NCBI GenBank assembly: GCA_040757355.1
Contig: JBFLWY010000015.1
Coordinates: 1 to 61,460 of the forward strand
DNA: 61,460 nucleotides
DNA from: DTYU01 sp040757355
Lineage (GTDB): Bacteria > Bacillota > Desulfotomaculia > Desulfotomaculales > Ammonificaceae
Direction: 5' to 3'
Numbering within the stretch: position 1 is the stretch's first letter; each line of letters begins with the position of its first letter. Of the stretch, positions 26,015 to 34,633 are shown piece by piece. The translations under genes and the position numbers were made by a program. The notes beneath the pieces were generated by a model that worked only from the letters and a program-made list of their open reading frames with translations, was not told the DNA's origin and searched no databases.

Positions 26015-29000
26015 TTCCAGGTTCCCCCCTTAGAACCGTAAGGGTAAGCTCTTTTTCCTTTGCCCAAAGAAGTTTGACGGTCCTTTCAGCGTCAGGAATA
26101 TCCTCTCCGGATAGACCCTCCGGAAGTGGGCGATTTAAGCTGGAATACAGAATCAACAGATCCTGAGCTGCCAAAGGAAATCGTCTCCGGCACTCCTCGA
26201 TGACCGCTTTGAAATCCCAGGTGAGAAGTAGTGATACCGGTATCCTTTCGTAATTGATACGCATGCTCCTGGGGGCCCCTGGTAAGTGTTCTGGTGAATC
26301 AACGTGTCTGTACCACGCCTGCTGATTAGGCAAAATCTTTCCGCAAATGGTACCGTCCCTAAGCATAGTAGTACATTTAACTCCGCTCGGTAAGCAAAGA
26401 TGGACTTCGCCTTCTGACCATTCCAACCTGACTCCCTTGGTTCTTCCTCCCATTTGCAGGTTAACTTCCACGCTGTTTTCCCCTTCTGCCCACGCCCGCA
26501 GAACTTCGTGACTGACGTGAGGAGGTAGAACCGGTTGGTCTAAATGCCCTTCAGGACAATGAATTTTCACCTTTATACCCACCATTTCTCGCACTTCTAA
26601 AATTTCTTTTATTTCCTCAATAGTTAGGTCAGCCAGTAAATGCTCGAAGGGTTCTGGTTCCGGGAGAATCCCGATCTGGTAGACCAAAGGCGCTTCGTCC
26701 AAAAACACCCCGAACCAGTGGGCAGTTGCGAAATCCGCAGCGTCCTCCGGAACAAAACGCAGTTCAAACTCGCCTTCGGGGTCAGCCTTCCCCTCGTGCT
26801 GCCAGACCTTTGCCTTTCTCCCAACAATTCCGTAAAGGAGCCCGGTTATTCCTTGGCCGGGTCGCGCATTTGCCAAGGTGCCTGTAATCAACCATCCCCC
26901 ACCCGCAAGTGTTTCGACAAAGCATTCCTTAATATGCAGTTCGCCTTCGTCTATCTCTATCTCGGCGGTGTTGAAGCCATTATCCGGAAAAGTAACCGCT
27001 CCTCCGGGCGACCAAGGATCTTCTTCATCAAACTGGGCAAGGTACTTCCCCGGGGGAAGAAGATCTTTTCCCCTCTCAATAATTAAGGACTTTTTACCTT
27101 CCGGTATAGGTTGAACCAACGGCTCTGCCCACGGCTCCCAGAGCCGCCATAAACGCAGCACCCTGTTTTGCGCCTCGCCTTTTTCCTGCCACTGGAACCT
27201 CAGCCGCCGCACAGTTGCCAAGTTTTCGAGCGACCAGTCTACCGCTTCGACCATCCACCGGCAGCGAACGCGGAATAAAGGACCTTCTTGGATCAATTTT
27301 CGGCGTGGCCCGTAAATTCTAATCCCAAAAACACAAAGATCTGCCGCGCTATTTCTCAATGTATCGGCGAAGGCGGCAACATTAAACCGGGCGACTCCGC
27401 GTCTGAGCGGTTCGGTAATAAGTTGGGACGACCCGTATAGGTGAAGCTCCACCCGTTCGCCGGCATCCGGAGGAAGATCAAGCTCCAGAAAGAGATGATC
27501 GCCGGATTTCTGCCAGTCCCCAAGCCAGAGCTCTTCCACGCGGCACGACCAGTCGGAAAACCGGTTGTTGGCAAATCCCTGAAGTCGCCACCGTACCTTC
27601 GGAAGTTTGACGCTCAGAGTAACAGCCGCATCTCCTGCTGTTTGGGCAAAGCTCAGCGTTCCTCTTACCGCATCTTCCGTAAACGGAACCGATACCTCGT
27701 AAGCATCATCCTCAACAGTCACTATTTCGGCCGGCGGGTCAACATCAAACCGGGCGCTTTCAGAAACTATCACCGTCAGACCAACTGTACACCCATCCTG
27801 ATCAACAGGCAGGAAAAGCACCGGTTCAAAAACAACCAGGAGATCGGGAACTACAGCCAGTGAAAAGACGTGGTCTTTTCTCTCTTTAGCGCGTAAACGG
27901 ATCGTAAAGATGCCTGCGGGCTCCGGTCCGAGCAGCTCAGGTATCGCTAACGGAATCTCGACGCGATTTTCTGTTCGAACAACACGCTCGCCCAAATCAC
28001 TCAGCAAATACCTTTTGCGCTCAACAGCCAATCCGGCGCCGCAGCGCACAAATATGCCCCACTGCTCTATACCCGTTTCGTTCAACGGGAGAACGATGGT
28101 TGGCGGTTCCCCGACGTATACCGGAGCGCCTTCAACGGATACCGAGGTGATGACTTGTCCACCCTTGAGATAGGGCTCAAAGGATTCCGATTCGGCTACC
28201 GTGACGTAGTATCGCATCCCTCGGCTATCCACAAAGTAGAAGGCTGTCGTATGAGTCAGATCAACAAAAAATAACCCGTAGGTCTGCTCTAATGTGGGCG
28301 GAGTCGCTTCTTCAATCACCAGAATATCGGAGGGAAGAGAATATCCCGGCAGAACAAGTAACCATAACCTTTTCCGAGGCAGCCTTTCTTCGGTAATTTG
28401 CCTCCCCTCCTCGGTAAAAGCGAGATACGGTGTGCCAGGGGCCAGCCCGGAGACCTGCCAGGACCGCCGGGATTCCTCGCCTACCAGAAGAATTACCTCA
28501 TAGCTTCCCGCCAGAGGAACAGAGTATTCCACAGGTCCCGTTTCAACCCAGCCGCCCAGAACGCGATAAGCCCTTAGTGGCACTTGTACGGCCCAGTTTG
28601 GAGTTTCCGAGCCAATTAACCCGAACGCAGTTATTTCAAGGGTAATGATTGGCCTCATACCAGCATCAGCAAGCTGGAAGCGGTGTTGGCCGATGACAAT
28701 CTTTATCTCCGCGTGCTGTGTATCCAGCGCAAGCACAGGGGTAGAAAACCTTTCTCTATCGGGTAGCGGCGGTGCATCGGGAGGGTAATTCTCATTCCAC
28801 CATTTCTCAAATCCAGCGACTACTCGCGCAGGCAAACCGGACGCCGCCTCAACCGGGATCCGGCGCTCTCTAAAGGCCTGATCCATTAAGTTAACAGATC
28901 CGACCAACCACTTTTCTACCCACTCGCCTCCGTAAAGGAGAAACCGTTCAACCGGTTTATCAACATTCGGGAAAATCGAAGCATATCCCGATAGCTCCCT

Positions 29001-31094
29001 TTCCTTTTCCCTTAACTGAGCCTGGACCCTTTCAAGCGCTTCCGCTTTGCCATCGCGCAATTTAATGATTTCCTCTACACTCCCCAATACCGCCGGCCGA
29101 CCGCCCGACATTTCAACCAGACGTTCGATTGCGGCCTCCACTTCTTGTAGTTCACGGTAAACTTGCCGCTTAAGGTTTAGCTCTTGTATGCCCGCTTCCA
29201 AATCACCCCGCCCCAGGGTAAGCAGGCGTTTTCTTATCCCGTCCAACTCCTCTATTAATTTGGCCTCGACATCTTTCAAACCGCAAAGTTCAAGTTCAAT
29301 TTCCTGCCCGATACATTCCTTAGCTCTCCCGGCTTCTTCCCGGTTTCGCCGGGCTGAAGAAACCCTCTCTGCCAATATGCTGATTATGTAATCAACCGAA
29401 GGGCCCGGCATTGATCCGGTTGCACCGGCCGCAACCTCTTTTACGCGACGCTCCCATTCGGAAAGCCGGAGTTCTATCTGTTGCTTCTCACTAAGACAAT
29501 CCCGGTACTGGCGAAAGACTTCCTTCAAGACCTTAAGGTCATCCACCAAATCTGGCTTAACCACGACCGAAGGCTCCGGTGGAAAAGGCAGGCCGGCTAA
29601 GAGCTGGAAGATTTCTGCTTCAAGTCGGTTAAGCTGGGCTTCGGTAGTTTTGACTTCGTGGCAGAGTATTTCCCATTGCTTCTTCTGCTGGCTTTCAATC
29701 TGTTTCCCCGTGCGCAACCGCCAGAAACCATCGGCCAGCGCCAAAAGACCCAGCAAAAACGTTAATGACCCGAGTAATTTCCACGGTAAGAAAAGGAGAC
29801 CGAGTCCTGCAGGTACTAAAGGTATACCGATCCAAAAGGTGAGAGAGAAGCGTGTCTCAGAAATAACGAACCGAGACAGCTCTGCTACTTTTTCACCATG
29901 GCTTTCTTTTAAAGTTATGTATTCACTACACTTTTGGACCAGTTGCTCCAAAGGAAGACGTTCAAGTATTTCTCCATAGCGATCATTCCACGGCGTCTGC
30001 CAGAGACCCCAGGATGATGAACTTAACCGTCCCCTATACGCTATCTCTTTCGCTCTTAGTTCGCTGAGCTTGGCCTGCTCTTGGGCCAAGGCCTGGTAAT
30101 CTCGCTGGCACCGCTCAATAGCGAAAGCATATTCTAAAACCCGCTTATCACTTTCCGTAAAGGCCTCAATTTTACACTGATAATTCCTTCTTTGCTTCTC
30201 AAGCTTTGCAATTTGTGACTTAACCTTCTCCAGTTTATCCTCTTTGGCCCTGAGAAAGCCCGCGCAGTCTTCCGGTAAATCCTCGTATTGCTCAACACCT
30301 GCTGCCTTTGGAGAAAGTTCTTCAGCTTTTCGTTTGAGGTCCATTAACTTATCTAAGTTTTTCAGTTCTTGTGAAAGAGTTTCTTCCTCCTTCGAGAGAC
30401 TTCGGATTTCTGTTCGCAACTCTCTCAGCTTACCTTCCTGCTTCCTAAACCAGAAAAGTCTATCCTTAATCTCATCCGCATCTATGAGATCATCATCAAT
30501 CATAGGTCGAACGATACTACCGAAGAACTCATCCAGGCAGCTTTGGGGTATTCCTCCGTGGAGCAGGATTGGCGTCACATATCGACGTGAGTCTTCGCTT
30601 TCAACCTCTAAATCAAACTGCGGAAACCCCTTCCGGGCCAAGAAATCAAGAAAGATCTTGCCCCACTTGATCTGCCAATTAACGTCGTCAAGCCCCACCA
30701 ACTCAGATACCGCGGACCAATAGTTGCCCTCCCGGTATCTCCATACGCCCGCGCCGACGAGAAAAAGAGAAAGACAGGTGGGCGCATTATCCTTCAAAAA
30801 CTGCGTCCCCTGCCGGATATCCTGCTTGATTTGCTCCCTGATTAGCAGCCCGAGTTTTTCTGTGTCCTCTGCCGAAAGCCCTACCTGACCCAGGAAAGTG
30901 ACGCCTTTCAATGTCGCCGAAAGAACCCGCTCGCACTTTGCCAAGTCGGCACATCTTTCCAGCATCGGCAGATATCTCCCGTGGAATTGCCTTTGGGGGA
31001 ATTTTTGTCTTACCAGTATTCGATTCTTTCTACCAAATTCCTCCTCTTGACTCAGATTATGCAGTAAGATAGCCGTTTCTTGGACAAGTTTCAA
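26004..31094 (-). CDS. giant coiled-coil/membrane protein of defence cluster, unknown
   Basis: 1696 residues, no family recognised. Residues 1-210 are a helical domain (LRLLHGG-like ILLHGGIPQSCLDEFFGS near 175). Coiled coils fill about 210-350 (LRELRTEIRSLSKEEETLSQ) and 460-690, split by a hydrophobic hairpin at about 415-455 (FWIGIPLVPAGLGLLFLPW). From about 770 a series of beta domains follows, and near the end Cys and His residues (KCTTMLRDGTICGKIL, YRHVDSPEH) could bind zinc. The start is TTG 31094 with a poor ribosome site; the frame stays open upstream to about 31155 without a start codon, so the true N-terminus is uncertain. First gene of the cluster, coupled to the DUF1998 helicase. 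Confidence 0.7.
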   Translation of the reverse strand: MKLVQETAILLHNLSQEEEFGRKNRILVRQKFPQRQFHGRYLPMLERCADLAKCERVLSATLKGVTFLGQVGLSAEDTEKLGLLIREQIKQDIRQGTQFLKDNAPTCLSLFLVGAGVWRYREGNYWSAVSELVGLDDVNWQIKWGKIFLDFLARKGFPQFDLEVESEDSRRYVTPILLHGGIPQSCLDEFFGSIVRPMIDDDLIDADEIKDRLFWFRKQEGKLRELRTEIRSLSKEEETLSQELKNLDKLMDLKRKAEELSPKAAGVEQYEDLPEDCAGFLRAKEDKLEKVKSQIAKLEKQRRNYQCKIEAFTESDKRVLEYAFAIERCQRDYQALAQEQAKLSELRAKEIAYRGRLSSSSWGLWQTPWNDRYGEILERLPLEQLVQKCSEYITLKESHGEKVAELSRFVISETRFSLTFWIGIPLVPAGLGLLFLPWKLLGSLTFLLGLLALADGFWRLRTGKQIESQQKKQWEILCHEVKTTEAQLNRLEAEIFQLLAGLPFPPEPSVVVKPDLVDDLKVLKEVFRQYRDCLSEKQQIELRLSEWERRVKEVAAGATGSMPGPSVDYIISILAERVSSARRNREEAGRAKECIGQEIELELCGLKDVEAKLIEELDGIRKRLLTLGRGDLEAGIQELNLKRQVYRELQEVEAAIERLVEMSGGRPAVLGSVEEIIKLRDGKAEALERVQAQLREKERELSGYASIFPNVDKPVERFLLYGGEWVEKWLVGSVNLMDQAFRERRIPVEAASGLPARVVAGFEKWWNENYPPDAPPLPDRERFSTPVLALDTQHAEIKIVIGQHRFQLADAGMRPIITLEITAFGLIGSETPNWAVQVPLRAYRVLGGWVETGPVEYSVPLAGSYEVILLVGEESRRSWQVSGLAPGTPYLAFTEEGRQITEERLPRKRLWLLVLPGYSLPSDILVIEEATPPTLEQTYGLFFVDLTHTTAFYFVDSRGMRYYVTVAESESFEPYLKGGQVITSVSVEGAPVYVGEPPTIVLPLNETGIEQWGIFVRCGAGLAVERKRYLLSDLGERVVRTENRVEIPLAIPELLGPEPAGIFTIRLRAKERKDHVFSLAVVPDLLVVFEPVLFLPVDQDGCTVGLTVIVSESARFDVDPPAEIVTVEDDAYEVSVPFTEDAVRGTLSFAQTAGDAAVTLSVKLPKVRWRLQGFANNRFSDWSCRVEELWLGDWQKSGDHLFLELDLPPDAGERVELHLYGSSQLITEPLRRGVARFNVAAFADTLRNSAADLCVFGIRIYGPRRKLIQEGPLFRVRCRWMVEAVDWSLENLATVRRLRFQWQEKGEAQNRVLRLWRLWEPWAEPLVQPIPEGKKSLIIERGKDLLPPGKYLAQFDEEDPWSPGGAVTFPDNGFNTAEIEIDEGELHIKECFVETLAGGGWLITGTLANARPGQGITGLLYGIVGRKAKVWQHEGKADPEGEFELRFVPEDAADFATAHWFGVFLDEAPLVYQIGILPEPEPFEHLLADLTIEEIKEILEVREMVGIKVKIHCPEGHLDQPVLPPHVSHEVLRAWAEGENSVEVNLQMGGRTKGVRLEWSEGEVHLCLPSGVKCTTMLRDGTICGKILPNQQAWYRHVDSPEHLPGAPRSMRINYERIPVSLLLTWDFKAVIEECRRRFPLAAQDLLILYSSLNRPLPEGLSGEDIPDAERTVKLLWAKEKELTLTVLRGEPGNEH

Positions 31095-31854
31095 ATCCGG
31101 CCGGTAATGGCGGTTTCCTTCCGAAAACCAACCACCCTCGCTGAAAACTTTATGTTATATATGTTATAATGGCGGAGCCAGTGTGAGTAGCCGGCCCCGC
31201 AGCCAACAAAACAACTCCCGTTAACTAAAGCACCTGGCACGGCACAGAAAAACGCCCCAACGCTGCAAGACCTGTCCCTTACGCACCTCCTGACATTGGA
31301 GTATACGAGAGCTATATACTTTAGGAGTAGTGCTTTTCAAGCCACTTACTCCGCGTGTTTCTGGTTGTAAATTGCTAAACCGGTTGAGCACGTCGCCGCA
31401 TTACAAGTTAAAACTTGCCGGGCCGACTCTGCCCGCGCGGCCGGCGGCCGGTCTTGGCCACGTCCTCCGGGACGCCCAGGGAACTCTCGCCCACCGGAAC
31501 CGCCGTCGGAGCCGGGGAGGATAGGGCTGCGCTCCCCAGCCGTTTGCCAGCAGTGGTCGCTCTTCCGCCCGGGCACCCTGCCGGGCGGTGCCTGCCGCCG
31601 GGATTTTTTAACCCGCCGTTTCTTCCAGAGAAACATAGTCTTTTCTTGTTACTGGCCCCGCGCAGCCCGGAGCCTATTGTACTGCGTCTATATCAACCGG
31701 AACATCGCGTGTTCCGGCCAAAGCGGTAGTAAGGCAGAAACCCTTGACCGACTGGTATGACCTGCCGGAAGGAATTTTGTTCCTCGCGTCGAATAGTCTT
31801 TCCCTGAACGATCCCGATCGTCACTACTCACCAGCGACCTACGCCGGAGGCTTA
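31095..31854. other. 760-base gap at the head of the defence cluster
   Basis: An AT-rich stretch at 31145-31172 (TATATATGTTATAATGG on plus) could hold the minus-strand promoter of the cluster: TATAAC lies 16 bp from CTGGCT, a weak pair. The remainder (31200-31740) is GC-rich and has no credible gene; frames at 31346-31636 are low-complexity Arg/Gly/Pro. A hairpin CCGGAACA...TGTTCCGG lies at 31697-31717. The MFS ribosome site GGAGG ends the gap. Confidence 0.45.
31697..31717. repeat. 8-bp inverted repeat upstream of MFS gene
   Basis: CCGGAACA and TGTTCCGG separated by TCGCG. Symmetric enough for an operator or small hairpin, about 140 bp before the MFS start. No flanking U-tract, so not a terminator. 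Confidence 0.4.
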
Positions 31855-33111
31855 ATGACCAAAAAGAATACCGCACTGCATTACGGCTGGATCGTCGTAT
31901 TGATGGGAACGCTTGCGACCCTCGGCGCTCACGGTTTTGGCCGTTTCTCGTACACGCTGATCCTGCCGCCGATGAGGGAAGGGCTGGCGCTCACCTATAC
32001 CCAGGCCGGCCTCCTCGGCACCGGGAACTTCATCGGTTATCTGATTTGCGCGTTCGCCGGGGGGTTTCTCGCCTCGAAGTACAACAGCCGCTACATTATC
32101 AGCCTGTCCCTCCTGCTGATGAGCCTTACCATGTTCCTGACGGGTTGGGCGCAGTCGTTCGAATGGGCATTCACGATGCGACTTTTAACGGGGCTGGGAA
32201 ACGGCGCGGCTTACGTGCCCGCAATGGCACTGGGCTCAGTCTGGTTCGCCACACGCTACCGCGGTTTGGCAACCGGGATTGTTTCCAGCGGAACCGGAAT
32301 AGGAATTATGCTCGGCTCCCTTATCGTGCCCTGTATTATAACGGCCTACGGTCCTTTGGGGTGGCGGTTTGCGTGGTATTACCTCGGGGGCCTTCTCTTT
32401 TTTATTGGTTTCGTCTGTTTTGCGTTTCTCCGTCCCAGGCCGGAATCGATAGGGCTCAGACCCTTCGGAGAGCAGAAGGCACCCGTTGAGAAAACGCAAA
32501 GCGGAAAGGCAATCGCCTCTGATCCTTCGGGGTGGAGGTTGATCTACCGCAGTAAAACAGCCTGGCATTTTGGCGGTGTGTACTTCATGTACGGTTTTTC
32601 TTACGTGATTTATATAACCTTTTTTGCCGCCTACCTGAATAATGAAATAGGTTGGACCGGCGCCCGAACGAGTGGCCTGTGGGCACTTGTAGGGGGGCTT
32701 AACATCTTGTGCGGACTTATCTGGGGCAGTATTTCCGACCGTTTCGGCCGCAGGTACAGCGCAGCACTTGTTTACATCGCGCTGGCTACCGCTTATTTGC
32801 TTTTTGCCTTCTTCAAGTGCACACCTGCCTTCTACCTCTCGGCTGTTATTTTCGGGCTTTGCTCCATAGGCGTGCCGACAATTATGGCCGCCGCCTCCGG
32901 CGACTACCTCGGCCGCATCCTGGCCCCGGCGGCTCTCGGATTCATTACCCTTTTCTTCGGCATCGGCCAGGCCCTTGGTCCCGCCGTAGGCGGTTACCTG
33001 GCCGACCACTTCGGTACGTTCACCTGGACGTACATTTTGGCAGCAGCGGTTTCTTTGCTCGGTATGGCGGGCTCCCTGCTCCTACCCAAACCCCCGGTCC
33101 GCCAGGAATGA
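31855..33111 (+). CDS. MFS transporter
   Basis: About 418 residues with 12 predicted membrane helices, e.g. LHYGWIVVLMGTLATLGAHG (TM1), AGLLGTGNFIGYLICAFAGG (TM2), FIGFVCFAFLRP before the central loop (about 200-235), and FITLFFGIGQALGPAVGGYL. The motif GFGRFSYTLILPPM in TM1-2 recalls the YbfB/YjiJ and oxalate/formate antiporter-like MFS branches. ATG 31855 is chosen because GGAGG lies 5 nt upstream; an ATG 111 nt earlier would add a soluble tail unlike the family. Substrate unknown. The only plus-strand gene between 7 and 52 kb; it converges on the YkgJ-type gene. Confidence 0.85.
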   Translation: MTKKNTALHYGWIVVLMGTLATLGAHGFGRFSYTLILPPMREGLALTYTQAGLLGTGNFIGYLICAFAGGFLASKYNSRYIISLSLLLMSLTMFLTGWAQSFEWAFTMRLLTGLGNGAAYVPAMALGSVWFATRYRGLATGIVSSGTGIGIMLGSLIVPCIITAYGPLGWRFAWYYLGGLLFFIGFVCFAFLRPRPESIGLRPFGEQKAPVEKTQSGKAIASDPSGWRLIYRSKTAWHFGGVYFMYGFSYVIYITFFAAYLNNEIGWTGARTSGLWALVGGLNILCGLIWGSISDRFGRRYSAALVYIALATAYLLFAFFKCTPAFYLSAVIFGLCSIGVPTIMAAASGDYLGRILAPAALGFITLFFGIGQALGPAVGGYLADHFGTFTWTYILAAAVSLLGMAGSLLLPKPPVRQE

Positions 33112-33139
33112 CATCTCCGGGGCCGGTAGCCCATGAGAT

Positions 33140-33853
33140 TCAGGCGGACAGGTTGATCTCTATGCCGCGGGAGTTTAGGATTTTGAACACAGGGCGGCCG
33201 AAGAGGAAAAGCTCGAACTCTTCCCGAACACTTAATTTGGACAGCGCGTAGAAACGTATGGCCAGGTCTTTGCGTGCAATTTCAGTGAGTTGTGCAAGGC
33301 TTTGCGGTTTCCGGGTCTCCCGGGAAAGTTCACCGACCAACTCTTCTACTGCTGAATACGGACATTCCTTTTCATGAAACTCGATAACTTTTATTACTGG
33401 ATCCCCGGGGTTGATCAGGTCGGTGCGCACGACCGTGTTTTTGCCGATGACTGCTTGGATGTCGGCGGTGTCCCAGCATTTTAAGAGGCGGCATTCCAAA
33501 AAGCGGTGCTCATAAATGCTGCATGAGGACGTTTCCGTATCGAAAAAGCAACAGGCCCATTCGCTCCCTTTTCCACGCACCTTGACCAGTTCTTCAGGGA
33601 CCGGTTTCAGGGTGCCCTGGGCGGGATCAAGCGCCAATTCACCTTTTCTGATGGTTATCAGGTGCTGGTATCCCACACGCCCATCCAGCAGGATTCTTTT
33701 ATCCTGGTGGTGGAGTACGGGACCGCCTTTGAGACAGCAAGTACCGCACCGAATACAGGAACTCCTCTTAATGCTTTGCACCTGCTCCGCCTCCCGATAA
33801 TACCCCAGGCCTGTCGGCGCCTGACCGGATGATGATTCGTACGCCGGCCTCAT
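33140..33853 (-). CDS. YkgJ-type cysteine-cluster protein
   Basis: 237 residues. The N-terminal CIRCGTCCLKGGP is the CxxCxxCC signature of the YkgJ (zinc- or iron-chelating) domain; more Cys follow at WACCFFD, SSCSIYEHRFLECRLLKCW and KECPYS, giving the expected second half of the cluster. Members probably bind a metal or Fe-S centre; role unknown. The ATG overlaps the cupin stop by four nt, so the two are one operon. The C-terminal 70 residues are helical and lineage-specific. Confidence 0.8.
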   Translation of the reverse strand: MRPAYESSSGQAPTGLGYYREAEQVQSIKRSSCIRCGTCCLKGGPVLHHQDKRILLDGRVGYQHLITIRKGELALDPAQGTLKPVPEELVKVRGKGSEWACCFFDTETSSCSIYEHRFLECRLLKCWDTADIQAVIGKNTVVRTDLINPGDPVIKVIEFHEKECPYSAVEELVGELSRETRKPQSLAQLTEIARKDLAIRFYALSKLSVREEFELFLFGRPVFKILNSRGIEINLSA

Positions 33854-34197
33854 ACATCCCCTTCCACAGGAACGATGCAGATAAAGACAAAATCTTCCGG
33901 AGCGGTGCTATTGAACTGGTGTTCGGCGCCGGCAGGAACGTAAGCAATGGAACCGGTGGTGAGACGGTGCTCTGAACCTTCCAGAAATAGTATTCCTTCA
34001 CCGCGGACCACATAATTTACATGCGGCCAGGGGTGGCGGTGGCGGGGCGTGCACCCCCGGTCTGTGAGTGTGAACTGTCGCATTACCCAGCCCTGCCAGC
34101 CTTCTCCGGGACCTACCAGGGACTGCTTCAACACATTTCGGGCCCCGGGTGGAGAAACGGGTATCTGTGCGCGGTCCTTTTCGTGGCTTACAAACAA
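33850..34197 (-). CDS. single-domain cupin
   Basis: 115 residues. Cupin motif 1: PRHRHPWPHVNYVVRGEG; motif 2: LTTGSIAYVPAGAEHQFNS. The two His of motif 1 and the His of motif 2 could bind a metal; the usual Glu of motif 1 is replaced. Start taken at TTG 34197, because GGGGGAG lies 5 nt upstream; an ATG four bases before is out of frame. Likely a small-molecule binding or isomerising protein. A candidate promoter is 95 nt upstream. Confidence 0.8.
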   Translation of the reverse strand: MFVSHEKDRAQIPVSPPGARNVLKQSLVGPGEGWQGWVMRQFTLTDRGCTPRHRHPWPHVNYVVRGEGILFLEGSEHRLTTGSIAYVPAGAEHQFNSTAPEDFVFICIVPVEGDV

Positions 34198-34290
34198 GCA
34201 TACTCCCCCTTAAACGAAAATCTCTGTGCCCTCGGTAGTTTAATTTCTGCGTCTTTCTCACCCTTCCTTCTCGAAAATGGACGTTCAAAC

Positions 34291-34319
34291 ATTATACTGA
34301 CGGACCCGTGGGATAATAG
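34291..34319 (-). promoter_or_regulatory. putative promoter of cupin-YkgJ operon
   Basis: Minus-strand TATAAT (plus 34291-34296), 17 bp from CTATTA (plus 34314-34319). The -10 is perfect, the -35 weak. Confidence 0.45.
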
Positions 34320-34349
34320 GCAGACAGGCCATTTTCATTCACGGTGTCG

Positions 34350-34537
34350 CCCAGCACTCAATGTAATCCTTGAAGCTTAACCCAGCACTCAATATAACCT
34401 TGAAGTTTGAAAGCTATCACTTCATTAGACTAAAGAAGGTCTCTCCTCCAAAGCTCAAAAAGTCCTATTGAGTGCTGGGCATTTAAGCTCAATGAAGGTC
34501 TGTCCTTCAAAGGGCAAGAAGTCCATTGAGTGCTGGG
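34350..34537. repeat. CCCAGCACTCAAT inverted repeat element
   Basis: CCCAGCACTCAAT occurs at 34350 and 34381, and its exact complement ATTGAGTGCTGGG at 34467 and 34525, giving two nested inverted pairs over 188 bp. Motifs CTTGAAG and its relatives also recur between them. The whole could fold into a long hairpin; it carries no gene and looks like a MITE-like or structured intergenic element. The 436-base gap 34198-34633 contains otherwise only a promoter and a terminator. Confidence 0.75.
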
Positions 34538-34585
34538 TCGTGAGGGAATCCTTTGAAAAAGAACGGACACTTAAAAACGGGCAGT

Positions 34586-34616
34586 AAAAAAAGGGACCGT
34601 TCCAGTCCCCTTTTTC
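34586..34616 (-). terminator. intrinsic terminator after the NDP-sugar synthase gene
   Basis: On the minus strand a GGGGAC...GTCCC hairpin with A/T flanks is followed by seven T, 18 nt beyond the stop of the upstream gene. Good rho-independent form. Confidence 0.75.
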
Positions 34617-34633
34617 GCTGTCCCCCAGTGAAG

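Noticed and set aside
31141..31175. TATAAT on the plus strand as an MFS promoter
   Set aside because: About 690 bp upstream of the MFS start and without a matched -35.
31346..31636. 96-residue minus-strand frame in the gap before the MFS gene
   Set aside because: Arg/Gly/Pro-rich, no ribosome site, no motif.
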